64,000 nt of DNA from Dactylonectria macrodidyma (taxonomy: Eukaryota; Ascomycota; Sordariomycetes; Hypocreales; Nectriaceae), in the NCBI GenBank assembly GCA_020744425.1, contig JAGMUV010000007.1, positions 2,170,001 through 2,234,000 on the forward strand, given 5' to 3'. This document shows positions 23,080 to 33,953 of the stretch, piece by piece (the first letter of the stretch is position 1; each line of letters starts with the position of its first letter). The notes under the pieces were generated by a model. It searched no databases. It was not told the DNA's origin and saw only the letters and a list, made by a program, of their open reading frames with translations. The position numbers and the translations under genes were made by a program.

Positions 23080-24375
23080 GCGGGAGATTTTGGTCAACGA
23101 AACTGAGTGTGACTGAAGTATCGCCCTCGACTTGGACACGTTATGAAATAGCAACTGCTCTCATCGCGTCCCTAGTACAGGCTCACCAGCGTAACGAATT
23201 CGATCGTCAGATGGCTCTAGGAGACGCCGGTGCATTTGGCAAGACAAAGACAGGAAGCCACAAGGTGAGGGATGAAGCGAGAATTGCTTGAGCATCATTT
23301 CTGGAGACAGGCCTGTTGTGGCCGGGGTGGGCATACCTGGCGTTGTGTGGTAGGCTTCTCTAATGGCATATAATACCAGAGTCATTTTTGGAAATACCGG
23401 ACCTTCTCCCCCGCTTTGCCATGTTGTCTCCTCGCGCCATGTTGCACTTTTCTCATGTGGGAAAGGCCTCACGATAACCTGTGCCTCGGCTTGCCGCAAT
23501 GCGTGTGCCATGCCTTGTTCGGTTTACTTGGCCGGGCTCCTCAGCCGAGGCCATGTGCGTTTCTTTCTGCAATTCTTTACGCGATCCATGACATTTGGAA
23601 GTGCAACCAATGTAGATGCCTCATGTAATGTACGATGCGCTGTCAAGGCAAGCAGCCAAGCCAGGCCCACGTCGGGGGTGTCACGCAGATTCGACCGGGC
23701 TGGATCGAACTTATTACCTCACGGATTTGCAAGCTGATATATCTCCAGAAAGGTGTATTTAAATTACCGGCGAGTTTTTCACTTTCAAATACGATATTGT
23801 CTCTTCTCGCCCAGCTGGAGTGACTGACTTGCATGCATGGCGGTTCGGCCGTCGCAAACATTTCCTGATTGAGGCTCTAAGAACGTGGTCTTTGCACACT
23901 TGGAGCGAGGTACATGTAAAGTGGATTTATTTAATGCTCTTCTATGGTACAAGAGCATCTTTTCATTGGGATGGTGTCTTGTCTAGTGCGTCAGCGGTTG
24001 CCTCGCGTGAGTTTGAGCGAACCATCGAAGACATGGCATCCCACGAGGCTTGAAATTTTGTATGGTCCCCCGCTTACGAGCCTGAAGCGGGTAGCTGAAG
24101 ACGCGGAATCTAGACCGTCGTCTTTGATTGCCCTCTTCTCTTATTCCTCCTCTCATGCATCACTCTGGTCTATCTGCAATGCCAGGTCATCAACGTGCCA
24201 GCTGGTGTTGCGAGCCATGGTGAAGAGAGGAGTTGCACAAGGCAAAGGTGCGGCGGCTTAGACAGTCAATGTACCGAGTTAAGCCGAGTCCACGTGTTCG
24301 TAGGAAGGCCTCACTGCGAGTTGGGTGTCTTTTGCTGGCGATGGGATCACTTTGGGCAACATGAGGGCAGACAAG
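23080..24375. other. Intergenic, convergent 3' ends
   Basis: Lies between two convergent genes (BAR-SH3 on plus, F-box on minus). Nothing with coding support. A T-arm-like stretch at 23690-23740 does not fold into a tRNA. Confidence 0.5.
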
Positions 24376-26398
24376 TTAAAAGGACATGTCGAAACCGCAA
24401 GGCGACGTCTCAGTCTTGGGAAGTCTCTTGTAAAGAGCTGGGTATCTCATGGCCCACGGCTGGCCTGTTGTTTGTGTTGCATTGGGCTGGTCCTTTTCAC
24501 ACTCGGTTCCTGAGGGCGCCATAACTGACATGCCCTCAGCGTTTGCGGAGCTGGCCGCCTCTGGTATAATGTCAAGATGCTCTGCCGGCGTGTGGGGCTC
24601 GTTGGGCGGCGAGATATTCAACCCATCTGAACCACCCAGACGCATCTTTGTAAAGCCTGGAAGACGGATCGCAGGGTCAAACGAAACGAGGACTAGCGGC
24701 CTGGGCCCGTTACTCACCGCATGGCCCGGGGCATAGATTAGAGTCCGCTCGTCCATGGCCCAGTCGATCTCGCCCATGGGGATCTGGGGATACAGGATGC
24801 TGCGGAGCTGGGCTAGCTCGGGGCTGGGCGGTGAGGTCTGATCCGGTGGCCAGAACTTGACCCCGTGATGCAATTTCCTGCGTCTTTTCTGGAAGGCCTC
24901 ACGAGACTCTGGTGATTGATCGTGACACGTATCAGATGCGTCTTCGTGAGAGGTATCCAGCTTTGGCCGGACGCGGAGCCGCAGGCGCTGGGACTCGTCG
25001 ATGATGTCGAGAAAGGTCTCGCACGAAGGGTTATAAAACCGGACGAAGCATTCTCCTATTGTAAACATGGAACCCAGCGCTCCGTCATCGCCAACGTGCA
25101 CATTTTCGGGAGGCCGAGTTTCGGCGTGCGTTTCGCTGTCCCACGCGTTGGGATCTCGGCCCTCGTCGTCTGAAGACTCTTGTCTGGGAAGTGTACTGAT
25201 GATGTCGGCCATGGGATGACGAGCCAGGTTAGTATTTTGGCTGTCCTCTTCGAACCGAATCTCCTTTTTATAGCAGGTGCGCTGGCTCATGGCGTTTGTC
25301 GTGAGTGATTCTCGACGGGAGTCAAAGATGTAAATCTTTCCCGAGCCCTCGTCTTTTGCCAACTGGAGAGTCTCCCAGCGTTGATCGATGGGGCCTTCGG
25401 CTGCATGTCTTCGCCAGAGATTCCGCAACGGCGGCGACTTGCAACTCTCGCGAGTTGCCTCGCAGAGAGGGAACCGCACGACGTGATAAAAGTTGTTCCA
25501 CTTTCCGTGTTCCGGACGAAGCTTGTTCCTATTGGATAGGCAGTAAAAGTGCTCGTCAAAGATTTCGAAACAAATGTTTTGACCCAGCTTGGAGCCATTG
25601 AAGTTCCACAGAACGAGAACCGGGGGTGGTCGCTCACAGTCCTGAAGGTCGAGCCGCTGCAGAGCCCATCGCCTGCGACCATCGAATCCTGGCTGTGATT
25701 TCGTTCCGTACACCAGATATTTGTCGTTATTCCGCACAAACAGGTGGATCGTGGAGTCAAGGTTACGGAAAGCAAGCACTTTTAGGTCTTTTGTGCGCAA
25801 AGCGACTAGCCAGCTCGTCGTTTCACCCTCAGAATCCTTGTCGCTGTACAACGAAGAGAGGATGCCGTGAGAATAATGCACAGGCCGGAAGCTGGAGACA
25901 CTTGACCACTGAGAGTTGCAGGTCAAGTTCTGCAGCATCCAGGGTATCTTCAGCACCTGTTCCTCGTCTGCCGACCGATGCACGTCAAGAATATGGAGAT
26001 TCTCGCGGTCGATGGTGTAGCACAGAACACCGTTGGTGTAGATGAAGCTCTCAGCCATGGCCACAATGGCGACCAAATACGGCTCTGCGTATCGAACTGC
26101 GTTCCGCCTTTTGACGAGCCTCCGCAAGCCTCTCGCGTAAGCATGTAGCGTCTGCGCCTCGACGGCCTCGGGTGAGAACTTGGCCGTCTTGGTATGAGGA
26201 ATGCGGTCAGCGAGGACGTCAGCGGGTAGCAGAGGACAGAGGAGGCCAGCTCACCTGGAGGGCCTTCCGACAGATGCTCTCATTGCGTAGAATGTAGTGG
26301 AAATGGTGGCAAGTCTGACCAAAGTCGAAGAGGTCGTCAATGTGAAGATGCTCAGCAATGAGAGAAACGATCTCGATGGGAAGCTTGAGAATGCTCAT
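24376..26398 (-). CDS. F-box protein
   Basis: Exons 26398-26255 and 26187-24376 (66-nt intron, GTGAGC...CCAAG) give 651 residues. Exon 1 is almost exactly the F-box: MSILKLPIEIVSLIAEHLHI, then DDLFDFGQTCHHFHYI. The F-box binds Skp1 and recruits substrates to an SCF ubiquitin ligase. The long second exon has no LRR or WD repeat that I can identify. It holds aromatic/hydrophobic strand-like segments (KYLVYGTKSQPGFDG, CFEIFDEHFYCLSNRNK, GKIYIFDSRRESL) that could form a propeller-like domain, and an acidic middle linker. This layout (N-terminal F-box plus large unclassified C-terminal part) is common in filamentous ascomycetes. The substrate is unknown. An in-frame ATG 17 codons upstream is less likely, because family members begin close to the LP motif. 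Confidence 0.85.
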
Positions 26399-29080
26399 GG
26401 CTATGGAACCTAGTCTCTCGCGCGGCCTTACGAGAACATCCAGAGACAAATTGCCAGTACTGAGATGTGTGCTACAACTCTACCGGAGGGCGCGCGAGAG
26501 CACAACTCGACCGATGGAGGACGACATAATTATGCTCGACGAGGGACGAGTAAATCAATGAGTGGGAAAAGGTTAGTAAATACATATTTTCACAGCCTTA
26601 TACTTTGCATTTACCAGGGGGGAGGGGGCAGGGCCTCCTCCTGACTCGACAGTCAGTGCCTCAAACGGGCAGAGCCGCATTTAGGGAGGCTCTGCCTGGT
26701 CTTTGAGTTAGCTGCATGGTGCGACAAGCTGTCTGTGATTTGCATCGTGTTTGCATCGTGGCGTCGTGTGAGGCTCTTTGTGTCACCTTGGACGCGCGTG
26801 AGCCTCGTCCACAGTACCGGAATGTAGCAGAACCCGTCATTACAGGCCACTTGACACTCGTTCGGCACCCTTCTTTGTGATGAGGTGAGGCTCTGGCTTG
26901 GGCCTTGGTTTGGGCTCTGGCTTGAGGGATGGAGGTGATCACGCGATGGAGAGGCGTCTCATTTCGGAAGAAAATGCGTGCATAGAGGGGAAAGGTCTAG
27001 TGCATTCCTTGGGACAGACCGAACTCCGTATCATGTCCGTAAATGAGTAAAATAGACAGTGGTAATTCTGCAGATTGCATAGGGCCTAGTACCCTGTCAG
27101 CCGAGGGCCCTGGTTCAAGAGAAGCGCGCTGTGTGAAAGCTAGTGAAAAGAGAATAGTTTCCTCCATGTTGACGATAGCTTCTACCCGGGCACCCCCCGT
27201 TGCATCCGTACCCCATCCTTCTTCGGGGAGTGCTTAGTTTTGTAGCTGAATCACTGGAAAAGCGTTTCCGACTTGTTGAGACCATGCAAGGCATGGTGGG
27301 ACCTGCGGGCGTTTGGTTGCTATGAAGTGATGTGGCTATGCCTGAACGCTACCACATTGATGATATTAGGCCAATGAGAAAACATATGCAGTGGAACCAA
27401 ATCTGCAGTGACGACTTTGCGGCTCTGTTCTGCCACCGCCTATTTGCTGCGAAAAAATTAGCACCGTTGCCAGCAAGCCAAGCCAATGTTTGAGGCTCAA
27501 AATGGGCTGGCTAACAGCAATAGAGTCCCGCAAAGGCTCTAGCATCAACATTAGCATCAGCGCCAGCATTGGCATCAGCAGCATTAGCATCCGTCAGCGG
27601 CTCATCACCTGTTGCTCTCCTGATTATTCCAACGATATTAGATCAAGCTTGGACGCCCAACCAACCAATATTGTGACGCTTACGTTGATTGGATGCCTGA
27701 TTTGCCAATTTTGCCATTTTGACCGGCATAGCAGCTGTTGGTGTTGCATCCTGCACATTGGTTGGTGGCCCATCGAGCAAACCAGGGCGAGTGAGGAAGA
27801 TTGAGGCTGTAGTCCATGTCGGCATAGTGGCTCCATGAGACCTGCATGGGAATTGTGCACGGGGAAGCATAACACATGCATCGTACATAGGGATTTCTGG
27901 CGTTACACACCGTAACATAGTCTTTGGGTTCGTGATAGGTCATGAATCTGCTTGGTCATGGATGCAATATGCAGCCCCAACGTTGACATGGGAGCTGATG
28001 AGGCTCAACTTCTCAACCCACCAACGTTCCGCAGCGAACCTCGGAGCCTTGTCTTCTCTTTCCCCTCCCTTCGTCCCCTGATCGAATGCAACATCATAAA
28101 TGACATATTTACCTCACCGGCGTCACCTCGTGTCCTATTTAGGATATGCCCGCCTACACCTTCACCTCCACTTCATCTCCGTCTCCACACCGTTCACCTC
28201 ACCATTACAAGACTTCCGCAGAGCCTCATCCAAACCACCCAATCACGCATGAAATCCTGACAGGCGGGGTCAATATTACACAGCCCTCGAATTATCTGCC
28301 GGACGCGTATTCCTAATTCAATCCTACGTGGCCACCCACACCATTTTTTCCCAGCCATCTTGGTCTCGGCTAGGTCGGATCAGAGTCTGTTGAGACGATG
28401 CTCGACTAGTTCCCTGTCAAGAGACACATGACAAAGATAGTATGTCAGGTACCGCCCGTACACTTGACGCCCGCCCAAGGAGTGAATCTTGGCCAATGCC
28501 TCGGCTTACTGGTCAGCATGTCTTTTCCTTTTCTAGCTGAAGTGTTGCGCTGCCGTGACGAGGTCATTGCCTTACACGTTTCGCAAGTTCCCACTTTACA
28601 CCTGATGAAGGTGCATCTCGAGGACAGTCCCCTTCACCCTCACTCTAACCACCTAGGCCAAGGACTGTTGGGACAATTCGGGTTGAGTCAACGTCAGCAA
28701 GAATGGCGATGTGATAATGATATGACGCTGTCCTGATCTGTGTCACATGGGAATTACAAACCGAGTCCGACCAGAAGCGGCCACATGGGCTGTCTAGACT
28801 GGTTACGATGGGGGTTGTAACTACGATGGTGTAAGGCTAGCACTCAATGGATATCTTAAAGCTGCACAAACCTCGAGCCTACAGAATTCTAGTAAACCTC
28901 GCTGATATATGGCGAGGACTGACTAGATTATATCAAATCTTGAATGTTCTAGTAATTGTCTATGGAGACCGATTCGTGCAGTGTACTTAAACTATACTTC
29001 CCTTGCGGAATCGGCACAATTAGAGTGACTTAGAACACAGATCAATTAATTTGCGTGTAGCTGTGTAGGTCCTGGCTACA
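26399..29080. other. Long intergenic stretch
   Basis: 2.7 kb without a supported gene. It contains a degenerate hexamer array (agcatc/agcatt, about 27541-27592), imperfect repeats of ggctctggcttggg near 26890-26930, and pyrimidine-rich DNA near 28120-28250. Confidence 0.5.
27541..27592 (+). repeat. Degenerate AGCATC hexamer array
   Basis: Eight or so units of agcatc, agcatt or gcatca variants in 52 bp, in intergenic DNA. Confidence 0.7.
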
Positions 29081-30667
29081 TCAGCCTGAGTGGTCTACAC
29101 CCTCGAGCGAAATCGTCTGCTCAGTATTCAAGGGTTTTGAGGACCCTTTTCGCATGCCCCAACGACCCTTGGGACGCTTTGAACCCGTCCACAATGCAAC
29201 TGGTATAATTGTCAAAAGACAGCACCCGGCTAATGAATACATGGCGGCACTCCAACCGTGTTTCAATTTGAGAAAAGGAGGAGAGCCCGCACTGGCCGTC
29301 GTAGATCCCAACGAAAATATCGTCATAAACATGCCATATGCCAACCCATAGCCACCAGAGTTCCGGCGAAGCGAGGGATACTTTCCTTGCTTTTCTACCA
29401 AAGCGTAGACAATCTCAGCCATGACGGGAGTGTTGGCAAAGGACAAAGAAGTGCCCGCGCAAAGCATGAGAATCCACATGACGAGAGGAGCATCGTCGTC
29501 GGAAAATATTTCCACGGTAGTTAGACCGATAAAGGATGGTATGCAGCCGAGGAATCCTCCGATCGCAAGCCATCTTCCCCCATGCCGGTCTGCAAGTTGT
29601 CCTGTAAATATGCAAAGCAGGGATGGGCCATAGAAGCAAAGGAGCAGCATGCCGACCCGGAAAGGGCCCCAGCCGTACCTTTCCTCGCAGAACACCGGGA
29701 CCAAGACGTCGATTGAAATTCTAAAACAATTAGCAGACGAAACAATGTGGCAGGATGTTGCTTGCAGTATGTGAGCCACGGCCCATGTTCCAAACAGTGC
29801 ACCTATGATTCTCCATGAGTTGAAGAGCACACCCGCATATTCCAGATAGCTTGAGTCTTTGGTTGTTTCATTGGTTGTTGCATTGGTTATTTCGTTGGTT
29901 ATTGCATCAGACTCAGAGCTAATAGTCTGTTTCATCGGCGGAGTCTGCTGGATAACCCCTATAAACCCTTGGGACGAAGGCTCGAATTTTTCGGCAACGC
30001 TGCGTTCGACTAGGAAGAGTCGCATGAAAACGTCCAGCACAATCAAGCCCATGACGAGGGCGTAGACAGCATCCTTGCCAGATACCCTGAGTACTGTTCC
30101 AGAAATCGGAGGAGCCGAGGCGAGACCAAAACAAAGTGCAATATCGGCGTGAGACAGCACTTGACCGACTTCGTTGTATCCAACCGTGTCGGCAATCAGA
30201 GCCAGGCCAATGCTCCACACGAAACCAGCACTGATGCCTTGGAGAAATCGACCGAGAAGGAGAACACTGATGCAAGTTGCTGCCCAGAGGCAGGCGCAGC
30301 CAGTGAGAAGGAACAAGAGTCCGAAAAGGAGTGGCTCTCGGCGGTTTTGCGCTTTGTCGGCGAGGAATCCTGCGATCGGGCTGCTGACCAGGGAGGCGAG
30401 GCTGTAAGTGAGCATCGAGTGTCCGGTCCATTTGCCAATTTCCTCATGCGGGACACCGGCTTGACTTTCAAGGACAAAAGGGAGGACGACGACAGTGCTT
30501 CCATAGAGAAATATGTCGACATAAATCCCCAGAACCACCGTGGCAATGATGAAGAACCTGGAAGACCTCCATTTCAAGAGCTTGGGCTTTCTCTCAAAGT
30601 CGCCAGATCTGCTATAGCCGAAAATCAAGTGCTTCAAAGACTCGCCTGTGGATTTGATAAATGACAT
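29081..30667 (-). CDS. MFS transporter (12-TM, VMAT/DHA1-like)
   Basis: A single frame of 528 residues from the ATG at 30667. Hydrophobic segments fall in two sets of six separated by a hydrophilic loop. TM1 carries VDIFLYGSTVVVLPF, and the motif-A region reads AGFLADKAQNRREPLLFG. Motif C in TM5 is not obvious. The layout fits proton-coupled drug or small-molecule exporters of the DHA1 group related to vesicular amine transporters. The central loop has tandem TNE/TNA units encoded by a short DNA repeat (29860-29909). A 45-nt in-frame stretch at about 29769-29725, bounded by GC and AG, encodes SCHIVSSANCF-type sequence in what should be TM7. It could be a GC-AG intron, and removal keeps the frame. 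No biosynthetic genes adjoin it, so the substrate is unknown. Confidence 0.87.
   Translation of the reverse strand: MSFIKSTGESLKHLIFGYSRSGDFERKPKLLKWRSSRFFIIATVVLGIYVDIFLYGSTVVVLPFVLESQAGVPHEEIGKWTGHSMLTYSLASLVSSPIAGFLADKAQNRREPLLFGLLFLLTGCACLWAATCISVLLLGRFLQGISAGFVWSIGLALIADTVGYNEVGQVLSHADIALCFGLASAPPISGTVLRVSGKDAVYALVMGLIVLDVFMRLFLVERSVAEKFEPSSQGFIGVIQQTPPMKQTISSESDAITNEITNATTNETTKDSSYLEYAGVLFNSWRIIGALFGTWAVAHILQATSCHIVSSANCFRISIDVLVPVFCEERYGWGPFRVGMLLLCFYGPSLLCIFTGQLADRHGGRWLAIGGFLGCIPSFIGLTTVEIFSDDDAPLVMWILMLCAGTSLSFANTPVMAEIVYALVEKQGKYPSLRRNSGGYGLAYGMFMTIFSLGSTTASAGSPPFLKLKHGWSAAMYSLAGCCLLTIIPVALWTGSKRPKGRWGMRKGSSKPLNTEQTISLEGVDHSG
29860..29909 (-). repeat. Tandem repeat inside MFS coding sequence (TNE/TNA linker)
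   Basis: Three to four units of about 12-15 bp (ggttattgcatt-like on the plus strand) encode repeated ITN[AE] residues in the cytoplasmic loop, a site prone to length change. Confidence 0.75.
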
Positions 30668-31259
30668 TGTGGGGGTGGTAAAAATATCTGAATAGATGTA
30701 AAGTGTTCCATTAGAGTTAGCGAGGGAAAGGAGAACGAGGCATAGGAGGGCGAGGAAACTGGAGGACTGAACAAGTCAGGGAGATCTGGGGAGATCTGGG
30801 GACGGGTCATTGTTATGTGTATTAGTTAGACAAGAAACGATTATCTGTGAAACGTAATGGCAATGTAGAAATCACATTAGACGTTGCTCTTGCATGAGAA
30901 GCCAAAACATCTTGTGGTAGGCTCGGCGAGTTTGGCTGCATTTCAGCGATGGAGATTCTGCAGAGTCTAGACACGATTCTCCGATTCGCAAGTGCCTAAG
31001 CCTAGTTTTGTTGGCTCGAAACCTTGTGCATCTAAAAACCATCTCGTCGTCACGGGTTGCGGTGGAAGAGAAGCATCGAGGGTATTGAGAAATAGTACAG
31101 ACAGTGCATACAGTGTTGATAGTACCGTGCGAAACTGTGGGACCCAACTTTTTTCTCTTATCGCTCTCATCCAAATCTTTTTCATGTCCGTGATCAACGT
31201 TTTATCCCCATCAGCTTCTCGACCCTTCCAGACGTGTTGACAGCGGAGGCTATATAATC
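30668..31259. other. Divergent promoter region (MFS / RRP7)
   Basis: Shared upstream region of two divergent genes. It contains a direct duplication, gggagatctggggagatctgggg, near 30780-30800. A tatataa stretch ends two bases before the RRP7 ATG, too close to act as its TATA box. Confidence 0.5.
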
Positions 31260-32201
31260 ATGGCGTCAATTGAAGAGACTGGCGACCAGTTCGCGATTCT
31301 ACCCATCAAGATTCCCGGGACGTCATCATACCCAGAGACGGCAATTCATCAAGTTCGCGTACGCCGCAATGCGCCCAAGATCCCGACTGCAAACGACTCT
31401 CGAAGCCTGTTTTTGAAGAATATTCCGACAGACAGCACCGAGCCTCACTTTCGCGGCGTCTTTACCGAGCTCGTCGGAGCTGGCCGGTTCGAATCCATTA
31501 CTTTCGAAGACGAGACAAGGAAACCCCTACTTGTTGATCCTGCGCAAGCCACAAAACTCCTCGCGCTCGCACGCAAGAGGAAGCGTGAAGAAATGGAGGC
31601 GGAGGAGCGAGAGCGCGAGGAGGAGGCTGCGCAGCTACCTCAGATTTGGTCTCGACGCCTGCAGAGGAGCAGCAGCACAGCCATCGTCTTGCTAGCCGAT
31701 GAAAAGAGCGTGCAGCAGGTTCTCAAAGCTATTGCTAAGGTTCACAAATCGAAGAAATATCCCTCATGGGGCAGCAAACTCGCCGACGAAGTCCCGGCTC
31801 TGGGATCGGCATGGATTGCGTCTCACCTGCAGCTCTCGAGAGTGGACAAGCAAGCCACCCAAAAGGCTGTACACGCCTTCTTCAATGCATTCAACCGGAA
31901 GGAGAAGGAGGCCGTGGAACTTTCCAAGCGACTCCGCAACGAGCCCGATGAGGACGGCTTCGTCACTGTTGTCCGCGGAGGAAGAGTGGCACCAGCCAGC
32001 CGCAACGAAGCCGAAGAAGCAAAGCGCAAGATGAATGAGAGGGACACCAAGAAGAAGTCCGAGACGCAAGACTTTTACCGATTCCAGCTCCGAGAGAAGC
32101 GCAAGGCGGAGCAGGCTTTACTGCTGAAGAGATTCGACGAAGATAGGCGGAAGGTCAACGCAATGCGCGAGAAGCGAGGAAAGTTCCGACCAGAGACCTG
32201 A
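31260..32201 (+). CDS. RRP7: Ribosomal RNA-processing protein 7 (RRP7)
   Basis: An uninterrupted 313-residue frame from the ATG at 31260. The N-terminal part contains an RRM-like segment (SLFLKNIPTDSTEPHFRGVF). A charged insertion (KRKREEMEAEEREREEEAAQ) follows, and then the signature C-terminal Rrp7 domain: DEDGFVTVVRGGR (about residue 240) and DFYRFQLREKRKAEQALLLK with RFDEDRRKVNAMREKRGKFRP at the end. Rrp7 is a nucleolar small-subunit processome component (UTP-C/CURI, with Rrp36 and Utp22) needed for pre-rRNA cleavage and 40S assembly. Length and motifs match the family. It is divergent from the MFS gene on its left. Confidence 0.95.
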   Translation: MASIEETGDQFAILPIKIPGTSSYPETAIHQVRVRRNAPKIPTANDSRSLFLKNIPTDSTEPHFRGVFTELVGAGRFESITFEDETRKPLLVDPAQATKLLALARKRKREEMEAEEREREEEAAQLPQIWSRRLQRSSSTAIVLLADEKSVQQVLKAIAKVHKSKKYPSWGSKLADEVPALGSAWIASHLQLSRVDKQATQKAVHAFFNAFNRKEKEAVELSKRLRNEPDEDGFVTVVRGGRVAPASRNEAEEAKRKMNERDTKKKSETQDFYRFQLREKRKAEQALLLKRFDEDRRKVNAMREKRGKFRPET

Positions 32202-33953
32202 AGTTAATGCAAAAGCAAACATAGTAAGTTTTTGTTGCTTTTTTCTCTTTTCCGTCCAAGGATGACGTCGCGGGGCCATCGAAACACGATGGGAAGCCCG
32301 GGTTTCCTTGGGTCTTCCTTGTGGATGCCGAAAAAAAACCGCGTTACCAAAATCTTCTCAAACTTGTCTGAATATTGACTTTTACTTTGACTGTGTCTGC
32401 ATTTATGGTCGGAGTGGATGCTAATGGAAGTGTCTAGATGTGAGGAGTAACATTGGCTTAATCTCAATCTAGTAGTGCAATCACAGAGTCAAACAACTCG
32501 AGTATCATCACCCCTTGGTGGCTCTGATCTAGATGATCTGGGCGGGGCGATTCGGCAGTTGACAAGCTGATCGAGCTGAACCAGACAATATATCATCCCT
32601 GACAGGCCTGACAGGACATGTGGAACATGCAGTCGCATTATCGACTCACGCATTGATGAGTTGACGGGATGCCGGGGTAGGCAATCACTAGCCGCATTTG
32701 CCTTATGTTGTGCCGATGGTCAACCAGGATCATCCAGGCCACCACGAGGTGTTCCCGATCGGTAGCGAGGTCTTGCCGGAACAAGGCGCTTTCCACAGAC
32801 GGTGCCGAAGACTACAAATGTTGGCTGGTATGAATCGGTCGTGATTTACGGAGTAGTCGGTGGTCAATTTTGTGCAAGTCTCTGCACCATGTAGAACACG
32901 ATACCACACATTTACCAGACACAGCCACAGCTTCGTGATCAATCGGTGCCTCTCAAACAAATTCCAACAGTGAAGTTGATCTGTCAGATCGTACAATCCG
33001 TGATGCCAGTCCTTGTTCCTACTTTTGATCACGTATGTTGCTGTGTCTGGCATTTGTCAAGCAGCTGGGATCTTGATGGAGCTGGATATTGTTTTCCCTG
33101 CAAGAAGCACACATGGCGGTGCCCACTCATCACCTAGGTACGGCTAGTCACTATAACGTTTTTTTCAACTGTGGGACTTTTTCTTTTCGTTCAAAATGAT
33201 GCCTGCAATTGGGCCTTGCAAATGGCGGTTTGAGGGCGGGGTGGAGGTCAGACGAGGTCAGATACTCCCAGTGATTCAGGTGCTAGACTGCTGGATCGGC
33301 TGGTTTGCTTCACATGACTTGGTGCTGGCTTAGACATCGAATCAAGCGCACGACGAGACCAATGCCCGACAACCCGTTTCTCTCCCGTGTCTCTTCAATA
33401 TCTCACTCTCTTCCAGTTGAGCATCCAGACCCAAGACATGCGGAGTATCTGCAAGGTGCATCCAGTCGACCTGTCAACCTAGGCGACGACCCTCTCAACG
33501 CAGGCAACCTGGCGACGGCCCCAAAAAAGACCCAAACATGACCACCCATTGCCCTCTTCTCGTACAGCCATGTGGTCCTGCAGACTCGACCCCTCCGTGG
33601 GATGATGCGTTTCTGCTGCAATGCCAGTTGTCGAGACATGTCTTGTCGAAGGAATGCTGGTCGCCCGCTTTCGCCCTTGTTGGCTGGGCCTTTCGCCCTT
33701 GTTCGCGGGACGTTGGGCATGGGTCATGGCCGAGCGGTCGGACAGCAGCACCCTTAGTCAGCCCCCAATGGCGGCTTGTTTACCTACTTTCCCCCACATA
33801 GCAACCAACCCAAACAAAGACGCCGGCCCGGCATCTATATGCGCCTTCCGCCATCCACACCACCATCAGCTGGCTCTTAGGAAAAATCTCAACAGCGCGT
33901 TCTCCATGACGCGAATGTCCCTGATTTATCTGGGTTTTGAATAACGGCCCAGT
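32202..33953. other. Intergenic
   Basis: 1.75 kb between RRP7 and the ADIP gene, both on plus. No supported gene. The stretch just before 33954 probably holds the promoter and 5' UTR of the ADIP gene. Confidence 0.5.

Noticed and set aside
23690..23760. T-loop-like AAGTTCGATCC with a TTGCAAA loop on the minus strand, like tRNA-Cys
   Set aside because: The bases beside the TTGCAAA loop do not pair, and the acceptor stem is absent.
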